Source: JAFDVL01 sp043736395 (lineage in GTDB: Bacteria > Acidobacteriota > Blastocatellia > RBC074). Taken from it: a DNA stretch of 64,000 nucleotides. Below are positions 18,501 through 25,783 of this stretch, one piece after another. The stretch covers positions 7,909-71,908 of the forward strand of contig JAYTCQ010000354.1 of assembly GCA_043736395.1 (NCBI GenBank), in the 5' to 3' direction. Each line of letters begins with the position of its first letter. Position 1 is the first letter of the stretch. The translations under genes were made by a program, and so were the position numbers. The notes beneath the pieces were generated by a model, which was given only the letters and a program-made list of their open reading frames with translations, did not search any database and was not told the origin of the DNA.

Positions 18501-19415
18501 AAAGAAGGCTTTTTCTTTGATTGTTGATGCCCCACCTTCACCAAATCTTGGTAAGGAGAGCGGCCCACCCAGTGATCCTCCGAAATTATTTCGGATCAGC
18601 TTCGGGCGCGCCACACCACTACGGTTGTTGAAGAAATCGTTCGCTGTCGTCGCGGTGTTACGGTGATATTCATAAAGATTGCCGTGAAATTGATTAGTGC
18701 CACTTTTGGTAATGAAACCGACTTGAGCGCCAGACGAACGACCTTGCGTTGAGTTGCCATTAACCGTGGTAACCCGAAACTCTTCGACAGTGTCCTGGCT
18801 GACGCGAATCACAGGACTAAAGGCAGTGCCGTCCTGCTGGTCGTTCGCATCAACACCATCAATTGTTAGATTTGCCTGGTCACTGCGACCACCAGCAACA
18901 TAACCACTAGATGTCACACCTGGTTGGAGACTCAATAAATTGCCAACATTGCGGGCGTTCAGTGGAAGTTGAAGAATCTGCTTAGAAACAAAGTTATTAC
19001 CAAGACTAGCGTCCTGGGTATTAATAATATTCTCAACTCCTGAGGCTGTAACTGTAACACTCTCCGAAACTTCACCTGCCTCTAAAGCGACAGCAACGGT
19101 GACACGATTATCAACAAGTGCCTGCACTTGAGTTAAAACAGCCTTTTTAAAACCTTTAGCTTCTACTTCGAGAGTATATGAACCGGGCGGAATAACAGTG
19201 AAAAGATAATTACCTGATGAATCGGAAGTAGTCGTGCGGCTAAAATTCCGCGCTCCATCTTTTAGGGTCACAGTCGCACCAGAAATAGCGGCCTGCGATG
19301 GATCTGTTATTGTACCGCCAACCGTTGATGACCCGGTTTGTGCGAAAGTAATTATCGAAAAAAACAAAGCAACGGGAAGTGAAAGCATAACTTTCACAAA
19401 TAATTTTTTAACCAC
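15567..19415 (-). CDS. Oar-like TonB-dependent outer membrane receptor
   Basis: 1282 residues from the GTG at 19415 (AGGAGG seven bases upstream; an ATG start would cut the signal peptide). Signal peptide to about residue 25 (ITFAQ), carboxypeptidase-regulatory Ig-like domain about 28-110 (GGTITDPSQAAISGATVTL), plug domain about 120-240 (NIINTQDASLG, NLLSLQPGV, ANLTIDGVDANDQQDG), then a barrel ending in a terminal aromatic (ALRYEF). This class is highly expanded in Acidobacteriota and is thought to import oligomeric substrates. Transcribed alone from a 400-base AT-rich leader. Confidence 0.92.
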   Translation of the reverse strand: MVKKLFVKVMLSLPVALFFSIITFAQTGSSTVGGTITDPSQAAISGATVTLKDGARNFSRTTTSDSSGNYLFTVIPPGSYTLEVEAKGFKKAVLTQVQALVDNRVTVAVALEAGEVSESVTVTASGVENIINTQDASLGNNFVSKQILQLPLNARNVGNLLSLQPGVTSSGYVAGGRSDQANLTIDGVDANDQQDGTAFSPVIRVSQDTVEEFRVTTVNGNSTQGRSSGAQVGFITKSGTNQFHGNLYEYHRNTATTANDFFNNRSGVARPKLIRNNFGGSLGGPLSLPRFGEGGASTIKEKAFFFYNYEGRRDAKGTSVVQTVPLASLGRGEVKFFATNGQLVTLTAAQINGLTSSGTPAGTAVVDVNPAALAIFASAAQRYPSNDNTVGDGLNTGGFRFNQSQPARLGAHTTRLDFKPSDAHTFFVRGNYQNDTFVTAQQFPDTPTQAQWSHPKAFAVGYIRAGTNLINDFRYGVTRDALSIQGDSSVNAVTFRQTFSDRAYVRTINRVTPVHNFTDNLNWRPSNNHSLDFGTNIRLIRNKRTNFAPAFDNGIANHSFYSGSGSVLSAPINASLPGLLNLPAGTAIRSDWVNNTRIALAQVIGRLSQYSAVFNFGLNGKPLTAGSPAVREFATEEYDTYGQDVWHLRSNLTLTYGLRYGLSRPVYETQGFQTSPNVGLEDYLNKRIAAAKLGVNYTDPISIQLSGPANNASGFYKWDKNNFQPRVAAAWNPKFRDGFLSKIFGKDGASTFRGGFAITNDYFGQRLALNFDGNNVLGFQSSYTISANTYNVTTNPAPLFTGLGQPIRTLPNVVVPGDLVFPKQQPLDDRRRIEGSLDTNLQSPINYVWNFTYSRLLPGGLAVEASYIGRKARKLLATRDVMAVNNIVDPKSGQDWYTAAGILQDLRIKNTPLSQIPNLPFFDNLYAKGKVASAVDGYNGTDYVGAGLSNTQAAYAMMSVNSPGCGALADGCLGYGTDWTSLQDALDSGSGARLFYSRQYGALSAYGTIGSSDYNGGSLSIRQRFKSLIWDLNYTFSKSFDDASGLQTSGVYGAAFILNPLRQRDNRSVSDFDVRHIINFNSVWELPFGKGKSLLGNANTAADYIIGGWQLSTIYRYTSGLPVVDPFDNNGWATNWNIRSYGVQVRDLKTSATRGGTLAPNLFSDPTYAYQSYRSPRAGETGNRNLLRYPGFVSLDFGLSKSFKMPYSENHKLQFRWEVFNATNTQRLTTVLGNTFALGLDPYLGGAGGTPTASFGNLTSTQKPFGETTAARIMQFALRYEF

Positions 19416-19973
19416 GGGAATCCTCCTGATAGTTGGCTGCGAACTGAACTCCTCGATTGGGATTGTGAGTCATGGCTCATTGATCTAGCTGCAAACCAAT
19501 AAAACTTTTTCTAATTTTTAATAATACTAAAGTAGGGCGATGGAAAACTTTCTAAAGGCAAGAATTATGCCTCTAGTCGCAATGAACTTTATTTTCCTGA
19601 ACTCCATTTATATCAATTTCATCAAGTGACTCAATTTATTGGAGTTCTTAATTTGCAAAACTAAAAAGTATTAAATTAATTTATTTAGAAGATTGGTTTT
19701 ATACTTCAGATTTTTGGAGGATATTCAGATTTTCGGAGAGATAATCGTAAGGCTTTTCTGAAAAAAGTATTTGTAATTTTAATTTTAAGGAATGATCTGA
19801 CTGAGTTTTGATGCTTCAAATAAGGTCGCCGCGTGATGTACTCTGAAAGAAATCCTTCAGCCCCCTTTTCGTACATCCCCGCGGCGCTTATTCCCAATAC
19901 AATCAGCGATTGATTGCCGGGAAATTCGTTACGCTATGACTACGACTTAAAAGTAGTCTCAGCATTTAATCTC
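19416..19973. other. AT-rich intergenic region upstream of the Oar receptor gene
   Basis: About 560 bases without a credible gene. It contains the receptor promoter region, AT-rich near 19500-19800, and the palindrome listed separately at 19819-19892. I see no tRNA-like cloverleaf or clear promoter boxes. Confidence 0.5.
19819..19892. repeat. 22-bp imperfect inverted repeat with 29-base loop
   Basis: Arms about 19819-19841 and 19871-19892 pair almost fully (AATAAG, then CGCCGCG, then GATGTAC in inverted order). It stands downstream of the minus-strand gene ending at 19974 and may terminate it; alternatively it is a dispersed palindromic element. Confidence 0.5.
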
Positions 19974-20432
19974 TTAATATCTCGGTCGGTTATTGCGGTT
20001 ATTCCCCCAATCGCCCCAGTTTCCCCAGCCGCCACCATTATTACCGCGTCGGTTATTGTCGCGTCGGTCATTATAACGATCACGATCATAGGCATCCCGA
20101 TAACCACGCTCGAAACCTTTTCGGAATCCATCTTTATAAGCTCCATCGTGCTTAAATTCTCCGCGATAGCCGACTAGCCCGAACTTATAATCACCGTCGC
20201 GCTTGTAATCGAGTTTATAACCGCTCCGCGCATCTCTTGATCCGGCACGGCTACCCATTTCATAGCCACGTCGCGCGCCCATATCTCGGATTTCATCTTT
20301 GCTATAACGACGATATTCGCGGCGATCATCACGACCATAATCTCGATCATAATCACGCTGTTTAGCGAAGGTGGACGAAGTCAATCCGATAAATAAAACT
20401 GTGATAACTGAAAGTATTAATTGACGCTTCAT
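19974..20432 (-). CDS. Secreted Arg/Tyr/Asp/Gly-rich repetitive protein, unknown function
   Basis: 152 residues from the ATG at 20432 (GAGGAG upstream, signal peptide MKRQLILSVITVLFIGL ... TFAKQ). The mature protein is dominated by R, D, Y and G: DYDRDYGRDDRREYRRYS, then GYEMGSRAGSRDAR and YKDGFRKGFERGYRDAYDR, ending in a Trp/Asn/Gly tail. The middle has spaced G-x2-3-G helix-like repeats (YEMGSRAG, FRKGFERGY). Similar low-complexity exported proteins exist in Acidobacteriota; no function is known to me. Confidence 0.75.
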   Translation of the reverse strand: MKRQLILSVITVLFIGLTSSTFAKQRDYDRDYGRDDRREYRRYSKDEIRDMGARRGYEMGSRAGSRDARSGYKLDYKRDGDYKFGLVGYRGEFKHDGAYKDGFRKGFERGYRDAYDRDRYNDRRDNNRRGNNGGGWGNWGDWGNNRNNRPRY

Positions 20433-20754
20433 AACTATTTCTCCTCTCTGGTTAACTTGATTTTCATCAAGGGACACCATGGTAGTTATCAAGCCTTGTG
20501 CCACAGCTTTTATACCTTCAGCCAGCAACACTTAAACTATTGATAAAGATAGAATTAGAGCTACTATCAGACATTTCAATATAGCTCAGCATCCTTTCTG
20601 ATTCATACCAATCTGTAGAGCGATTTGACGTTTTGGTGTAGTCCTGATCGTGCTTCTGTTGGAAAGCCAAAAGTTTGACAAGGCATAACTCATCTGTTAG
20701 CTTGAACCCTTTATTTTCTGGGATGTTTATTGCGATGAGAGTTGTAAATTACTT
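20433..20754. other. Divergent intergenic region
   Basis: About 320 bases between divergent starts at 20432 and 20755. It holds the promoter candidate listed at 20675-20703; no other structure or small gene is supported. Confidence 0.5.
20675..20703 (+). promoter_or_regulatory. Candidate sigma-70 promoter of the Lol-type envelope operon
   Basis: TTGACA at 20675-20680 is a perfect -35 hexamer; 17 bases later TAGCTT (20698-20703) is a weak -10. It lies 52 bases before the ATG of the first operon gene. The -10 match is poor. Confidence 0.35.
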
Positions 20755-21762
20755 ATGAATCAGGCTGTACATCAACCGGACTGGTCGCAGTCTCGTTTCA
20801 TAATGTTAGGTTGCCTGCTGGCGATTACGATGTTCGTCAGCTCGTGCGCGAATCTCGTCAAGTACAAAGACTACACCATCGCGCAGCCACTGACGCCAAT
20901 CGCTGATGCCAATCTGGATGCATTAATAGCTCAGCTCAAACCATTTCTCGAAATTGATTCAATGCGCGCGACACGGATTTCCATGAAGTTCATAGATGTT
21001 GCCGCTTCCGAGCGATTCCGGGGCGCGGCTGACGCGACGTTAGTGATGAAACGACCGGAAAATATTCGGCTGATTATTCAGGTTCCGGTGGCGAAAACGA
21101 AGCTTGCTGAAATGGTTTCCGATGAGGAACATTTCAAGGTAGCAGTCTACTACGACAAATATAAGCGGTTTTTACTGGGCACGAACAAGGCTGATTATAC
21201 AGCCTGGCGAACACAGCTTGAAGGCAACAAAGAAGCGCAACAATCCGCTTTCATTAATGCTCGCCCTTTTCATTTTTCAGATGCGTTTCTGGTACAGCCT
21301 TTGCATTTGGGTAAAGAGGGATTTGTCCTGAGCGTTCAGGAGGAGCTGGTCGAGGAAGCCGACACACGACCAAACGCCAAAAAATCCGCCCGGGTTTTAC
21401 GCAGTTTTTATGTTGTAGCAGAAATGGAAATCACTGATAAAGCTAGAAATATTGCGGTTTTAAGGCGACGCTTCTGGTTTGATCGCAACGAAAATTTGCA
21501 CCTGCGACGACAACAGGTTTTTGATAATAGTGGGAAAATTGTGACCGATGTCCGATATACAAATTATTTAAAGCTTGATTCCAATAGTCCGATTTTACGT
21601 CCAAGTGTCGTCGAAGTCCGACGCCCATATGACAAATACTCAGCAGAATTGAATTTCTTAACGGACAGCACGGAGTTCAATGTTGAAGATTTACCGGCGA
21701 CAGCTTTTATTTTAGAAAACGATCAAAAATTGCCGGAAACAGACTTAGATAAACGCCCCTAA
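20755..21762 (+). CDS. Outer membrane lipoprotein of LolB/DUF4292-like type
   Basis: 335 residues. A hydrophobic signal ends in a lipobox (FVSSC, Cys near residue 32). The following domain has repeated half-barrel strands typical of the LolA/LolB fold: ADATLVMKRPENIRLIIQVP, HFKVAVYYDKYKRFLLG, RRRFWFDRNENLHLRRQQVFD. First gene of a tight operon: the next start follows after one base. By position and fold it may accept lipoproteins or lipid at the outer membrane; this is inference. Confidence 0.72.
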   Translation: MNQAVHQPDWSQSRFIMLGCLLAITMFVSSCANLVKYKDYTIAQPLTPIADANLDALIAQLKPFLEIDSMRATRISMKFIDVAASERFRGAADATLVMKRPENIRLIIQVPVAKTKLAEMVSDEEHFKVAVYYDKYKRFLLGTNKADYTAWRTQLEGNKEAQQSAFINARPFHFSDAFLVQPLHLGKEGFVLSVQEELVEEADTRPNAKKSARVLRSFYVVAEMEITDKARNIAVLRRRFWFDRNENLHLRRQQVFDNSGKIVTDVRYTNYLKLDSNSPILRPSVVEVRRPYDKYSAELNFLTDSTEFNVEDLPATAFILENDQKLPETDLDKRP

Positions 21763-21763
21763 A

Positions 21764-22858
21764 ATGGATAGTTTGATACTTGCCAATATTCGCCAACGAC
21801 CTACCCGCACACTCGTCAGTGTGATCGGCGTAGCTCTCGGCGTTGTGCTAATCCTCGTCAACACAGGACTGGTACGCGGCATGATTAATGATCGTTCCAA
21901 GCGTGAACGCGGTGTTGGAGCTGAAATTAACTTCACCCGCCCTGGTGGAACAGATATTCTTTCATCTTCGGGGCTACAGCTTGATGTTCGATACGTTGAT
22001 CGCATCAGCAAAATTCCCGGCGTGAAAATTGCAACTCCGATTGGCAAATATTTACAAAAAGGAAGCAGCGGACTTGGATTAGAAATGGTGGACGGGATTG
22101 ATTTCGCTGGATATTCCGCGATGAGCGGAATCCAAATCGTTGAAGGTCGCTTATTTCAAGCGGAAGATGAAATTATTATTGATGATTTCAAAGCAAAAAA
22201 GAGTAAGGCTACGGTCGGAAGCACGATTGAGGTATTCGGCAAACAACTAAAGGTTGCCGGCATCTACGCTCCTGAATCCGGTGCGCGCGTCAAGATGGCA
22301 CTCTCCTCGCTGCAAAATTATTTGAGTTCTCCGAATAAATGTTCTTACGTGGCTGTCAAATGCGCTGATCCTGAAAAACAAGAAGAACTGCAAAAACAAA
22401 TCAATGCAGAATTGCCTGGAAATAGAGTTCAATTAATGCGTGATTTGCCCGGCTTTGAACGTGGGATTCCTGGTCTTGATGGATTTATCAAAACGATCAT
22501 GGTGCTGTCAACGATTGTGAGTTCGCTGGTAATTTTGCTGGCGATGTACACAACGATCACGGAACGGACGCGAGAAATCGGAGTCCTGAAATCGCTCGGT
22601 GCGTCCAAGCGATTTATCATTGGCATCATCGAAAAAGAAGCGATCACGATTAGCTTAATCGGCGTCGTAGTCGGCATCGTTGTTGCCTACATTATTGGAT
22701 GGGGCATTCGTTCGGCGACGACGCTGCACGTTGAATTTCAACTGTCGTGGATTTTAATTGCGGCGGGCATCGGATTAGCAGCTGGCATTGGCGGCGCATT
22801 TTATCCCGCTGTCCGTGCTGCCAATCAGGATGCGGTCAAAGCGTTGTCTTACGAATAA
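21764..22858 (+). CDS. MacB/LolC-type ABC transporter permease
   Basis: 364 residues: N-terminal membrane helix (TRTLVSVIGVALGVVLILVNTGLV), a periplasmic MacB-like domain (about 45-235), then three membrane helices with the FtsX-family core (TERTREIGVLKSLGASKRFI) and the ending GAFYPAVRAANQDAVKALSYE. It starts one base after the lipoprotein gene and is followed eight bases later by its ATPase. Family: mechanotransmission-type exporters that extract lipoproteins or move substrates across the envelope. Confidence 0.9.
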   Translation: MDSLILANIRQRPTRTLVSVIGVALGVVLILVNTGLVRGMINDRSKRERGVGAEINFTRPGGTDILSSSGLQLDVRYVDRISKIPGVKIATPIGKYLQKGSSGLGLEMVDGIDFAGYSAMSGIQIVEGRLFQAEDEIIIDDFKAKKSKATVGSTIEVFGKQLKVAGIYAPESGARVKMALSSLQNYLSSPNKCSYVAVKCADPEKQEELQKQINAELPGNRVQLMRDLPGFERGIPGLDGFIKTIMVLSTIVSSLVILLAMYTTITERTREIGVLKSLGASKRFIIGIIEKEAITISLIGVVVGIVVAYIIGWGIRSATTLHVEFQLSWILIAAGIGLAAGIGGAFYPAVRAANQDAVKALSYE

Positions 22859-22866
22859 TCTTCTTT

Positions 22867-23541
22867 ATGGCAATTTTGCAAACAGAAAATCTGGTGATGA
22901 CGTACCGCGTCGGAAAAGTTGAGGTGCCTGCTTTACGTGGCGTTAATCTCGCTGTCGAAAAAGGTGAATTCATTTCGATTATGGGACATTCGGGCAGCGG
23001 CAAATCTACAATGCTGCATATTCTCGGCGGTTTGCTCAAACCCACGAGCGGAAAAGTTCTCGTGGATGGTGAAGATTTAGCTGCTGTCGGAGATGCGCAA
23101 CGAACAGATATTCGTCGCCGCAAAATTGGCTTTGTGTTTCAGCGATTTAATTTATTTCCAACCCTCACAGCGGAAGGAAATTTAAAATTAGCGGAGACCA
23201 TCCATGGAGCTGAGTCCAATGGCAATGGCGAGTTACGCCACGAAGTCTTGCGATTACTGAAATTAGAAAATAAAATGCAGCACAAGCCTTTAGAATTATC
23301 TGGCGGAGAGCAACAGCGCGTAGCGATTGCACGTGCGGTCATCAATCGTCCGGCGATAATTTTAGCTGATGAACCGACCGGCAATCTGGATTCGGAAAAT
23401 TCCGACATCGTGCTGAATATGCTGCAACAATTGAACCGCGATTTGGGACAGACGATTGTGATGATTACGCATAATCCCGAAGCGGCAGAAGTGGCCGGAC
23501 GAAAAGTATTGATGCGCGACGGACAAATTGTAAGCAACTAA
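22867..23541 (+). CDS. LolD/MacB-type ABC transporter ATPase
   Basis: 224 residues from the ATG at 22867. Walker A GHSGSGKST, Q-loop FVFQRFNLFPTLTA, signature LSGGEQQRVAIARA, Walker B IILADEPTGNLD, H-loop ITHNPEAA. Length and motifs match LolD/FtsE-like ATPases that power the FtsX-family permease encoded directly upstream. Confidence 0.94.
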   Translation: MAILQTENLVMTYRVGKVEVPALRGVNLAVEKGEFISIMGHSGSGKSTMLHILGGLLKPTSGKVLVDGEDLAAVGDAQRTDIRRRKIGFVFQRFNLFPTLTAEGNLKLAETIHGAESNGNGELRHEVLRLLKLENKMQHKPLELSGGEQQRVAIARAVINRPAIILADEPTGNLDSENSDIVLNMLQQLNRDLGQTIVMITHNPEAAEVAGRKVLMRDGQIVSN

Positions 23542-23575
23542 TTGATCGCGCACGACGTCATAAGGTAGTACTGCT

Positions 23576-23944
23576 ATGAAAAAGCTGCGAGAAACTCTCA
23601 AGAATATTATTTGCTGGTCTTACGAACGTACGACATGGCAATATGACTTACTGGTCGTGCTGATTATCGCCACGGTAATTTTTGTTCCCAGCCGATTTTT
23701 CGGAGACCGTGACCGTCCCCTTAGAACTCCCAACGAAGAGGTTAGACGTTGGAGCATCGAATCCAATCGCATTGATAAATTTGCAGCCAAAAATGGAACG
23801 GCTGACAAATTGAAAAATGACCCTAAAGAAGTCGTGCAGCTTTATCTGCGCGAATTCATTCGCCCTGACATCCTCGTTGAGCATTGCTCAATCGAAATGG
23901 ATGCGGTCGGCAAAGTAACTGGTTATAGTGTTCGGTTTCAGTAA
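23576..23944 (+). CDS. Small single-pass membrane protein in the Lol-type operon
   Basis: 122 residues. One membrane helix (YDLLVVLIIATVIFVPSRFF, about 23-42) with a soluble C-terminal part containing KNDPKEVVQLYLREF and a strand-rich end (GYSVRFQ). Sits between the ABC ATPase and the LolA-like carrier. No family recognised; likely an accessory of the same pathway. Confidence 0.7.
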   Translation: MKKLRETLKNIICWSYERTTWQYDLLVVLIIATVIFVPSRFFGDRDRPLRTPNEEVRRWSIESNRIDKFAAKNGTADKLKNDPKEVVQLYLREFIRPDILVEHCSIEMDAVGKVTGYSVRFQ

Positions 23945-24028
23945 CCGCAGCACTTTTAATAGCGGCGAAATATTTTTTTGCCTGACGCAAAAGAAGAATG
24001 CGTAGTTTTTACTTGGAGATTATACGAA

Positions 24029-24736
24029 ATGATAAAACGTAGTATTAGTTTAGTGATCATCTTAACTTTAGTGATGGCATCCTTTGGAAATTACAAAAAT
24101 ACGGAAGCCAAAGCTGGTGGACAATTACTCACCGGAATTTTATCAAAGATGCAGACCGCCCATCGCGGACTGCGTTCGATGCGTACTTCGATCACTCAAC
24201 AACGTCGCAATCCGCAGATTGGTTCAACCGATACTGATTACGGAACATTGATTTATAAACCCGGCGGCAAGGGTAACAGCCGTCTGCGCATTGATTACAC
24301 TAAGCCCGATCAAAAAAGCGTTTCCGTCATCGGAGAAAGCCTGGTGTTTTATCAACCAAGAATTAATCAGGTTTTCAAATCTACTTTATCAAAAGCAGCA
24401 AAAGGTAAAACCGGAAGCTACGCCGGATTAATCGGGTTGGATAGTTCACTGGAATCTTTGACTAGAGAATATAACGTCGAGTACGTTAAAGATGTCCTCG
24501 TCAACGGCAAAGAAACTTCGCTGTTAAGCCTGACACCAAAAGGTAGTAGCCCATTCAGCAAAGTTGAATTATGGGTAAGCAACGAATTCTGGCTGCCCGT
24601 GCAATACCAAATGTATGAGCGCAATGGCGATTCGACGTTGGTGAAATTTACTGGCATGGAAGTCAACCCCAGCATTAACGAAACTGCTTTCAAAATCAGT
24701 TATCCATCCAGCGCCAAACTGGTTGATAAGCTGTAA
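24029..24736 (+). CDS. LolA-like periplasmic carrier protein
   Basis: 235 residues from the ATG at 24029 (GGAG upstream; signal peptide SLVIILTLVMASFGN). LolA-fold hallmarks: LTGILSKMQTAHRGLRSMRTSITQ at the start of the mature part, GTLIYKPGGKGNSRLRIDYTKPD, LVFYQPRINQVF, and VELWVSNEFWLPVQYQMYE. The family carries lipoproteins from an inner-membrane Lol permease to the outer membrane, which fits the four genes upstream. Last gene of the operon, followed by a strong terminator. Confidence 0.85.
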   Translation: MIKRSISLVIILTLVMASFGNYKNTEAKAGGQLLTGILSKMQTAHRGLRSMRTSITQQRRNPQIGSTDTDYGTLIYKPGGKGNSRLRIDYTKPDQKSVSVIGESLVFYQPRINQVFKSTLSKAAKGKTGSYAGLIGLDSSLESLTREYNVEYVKDVLVNGKETSLLSLTPKGSSPFSKVELWVSNEFWLPVQYQMYERNGDSTLVKFTGMEVNPSINETAFKISYPSSAKLVDKL

Positions 24737-24753
24737 GCGAAAAAATAATAAGT

Positions 24754-24796
24754 AAAAATAAAAGGCTGAAGATTTTATCTTCAGCCTTTTATTTTT
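24754..24796. terminator. Strong bidirectional Rho-independent terminator
   Basis: Perfect 19-bp stem 24754-24772 / 24778-24796 with a five-base loop, GC core AGGCTGAAGA, A-run and T-run on the two sides. It separates the plus-strand Lol-type operon from the minus-strand gas vesicle cluster and should end both. Confidence 0.95.
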
Positions 24797-24821
24797 ATCC
24801 TTACTGAAAAAATTCTGCACT

Positions 24822-25151
24822 TTATGCTGTTGCACTATTTTTTTGCAGAAGGGCTTCAAGCCTTTCCATGCGCTCCTCAATTTTCGTGAGAGTGCTCGCG
24901 TCGGCAGGCGGTAATGATTTTTGCGCACTAAAAATAGGATGATTCACCCACCAGTCCATTCCCATTTCCTGGGCTTTATCAACGGAGCAAATCACCAGGC
25001 GAATTTGAATGGTAAGCAGTTCAACATCCGCCAAATTTACTTTTATGTCACCGGCAATCACGATGCCTTTGTCCAGAACACGTTCCAGAACATCAGCGAG
25101 AGTTGAACTGTTGACGGCGTGCGTCATTGTACTATTTCGTGGTTGTATCAT
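24822..25151 (-). CDS. gvpJ: Gas vesicle protein GvpJ (GvpA family, extended)
   Basis: 109 residues. The GvpA-fold core (STLADVLERVLDKGIVIAG, then VNLADVELLTIQIRLVICSV) is followed by a 45-residue tail that ends in a short helix (LTKIEERMERLEALLQK). The extension separates it from the main shell protein and matches GvpJ-type minor proteins that help start vesicle assembly. GGAG precedes the ATG. Last gene of the 22-kb cluster. Confidence 0.88.
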   Translation of the reverse strand: MIQPRNSTMTHAVNSSTLADVLERVLDKGIVIAGDIKVNLADVELLTIQIRLVICSVDKAQEMGMDWWVNHPIFSAQKSLPPADASTLTKIEERMERLEALLQKNSATA

Positions 25152-25174
25152 TTTTTCTCCTGCACCTTTTGAGG

Positions 25175-25537
25175 CTAAAGCAATTTTCCGAGTGGTCCCA
25201 AATCCAGATTGAGGTCTTCTGGTTGTAATCCAAATTCCAAACGCAGCTTGTCAATTTCCTGCGTCTGCCGCATCAACGCTACGCCAAGGCGTTCAATACT
25301 TTCATCGTCTAATGTTTCCGATTCGATGCGCCGAATGGCTTGTCGTTCTAACAATTCATGCAAAAGCTTGATGATCGTTAACGCCAATCGTCCCAGCCCA
25401 TTTTTCACATTTTTTTCGTCAAGTTCCAATCGTGAATTGCTGCCCAGACCCGAAAATAAATTCTTATCTGCCTGCAAAATACGAGCAAAGTCGCTAACAG
25501 TATCGGCGGTAGCAATTGATGATATTTCAGAATTCAT
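25175..25537 (-). CDS. gvpK: Gas vesicle protein GvpK
   Basis: 120 residues. Core blocks NVKNGLGRLALTIIKLLHELLERQAIRRIE and LMRQTQEIDKLRLEFGL are the GvpK signature (each quoted part is shortened here to its motif). The end DLNLDLGPLGKLL is also typical. GvpK is a required minor protein in vesicle formation. AAGGAAAAG precedes the ATG. Confidence 0.94.
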   Translation of the reverse strand: MNSEISSIATADTVSDFARILQADKNLFSGLGSNSRLELDEKNVKNGLGRLALTIIKLLHELLERQAIRRIESETLDDESIERLGVALMRQTQEIDKLRLEFGLQPEDLNLDLGPLGKLL

Positions 25538-25549
25538 TTGTCTTTTCCT

Positions 25550-25783
25550 TTACTCAATGGTTGATTGCACCTTTAAGGCTCGACCACCTTCAACTGAAGT
25601 CAGAACCAGTTGTAATCCCAAGTAAATCAAATCTACATTCGCGACTGAAATTGTGACTTCGCCCACCACGACTGCGCCTTTATTCAATACACGATCAAGC
25701 ACTTCGCACAGTGAAACATTTCCCTGCTCGTTCAGTGCTAAATTCGAAGCCAAAGCCGTTGTGTTGTAATTTTCAAAATTCAT
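25550..25783 (-). CDS. GvpA-family minor protein (GvpM/GvpS-like)
   Basis: 77 residues, third GvpA-fold protein of the cluster: VSLCEVLDRVLNKGAVVVG and ISVANVDLIYLGLQLVLTSVE. The N-terminal 20 residues (Asn/Ala-rich) differ from gvpA, and there is no C-terminal extension. This fits GvpM or GvpS, nucleation proteins. Starts directly at the end of the ArsA-type gene (no gap), and 12 bases before gvpK. Confidence 0.85.
   Translation of the reverse strand: MNFENYNTTALASNLALNEQGNVSLCEVLDRVLNKGAVVVGEVTISVANVDLIYLGLQLVLTSVEGGRALKVQSTIE

Noticed and set aside
15567..19415. Canonical iron siderophore receptor
   Set aside because: The carboxypeptidase-regulatory N-terminus, length and neighbours fit the Oar class, and no siderophore genes are near.
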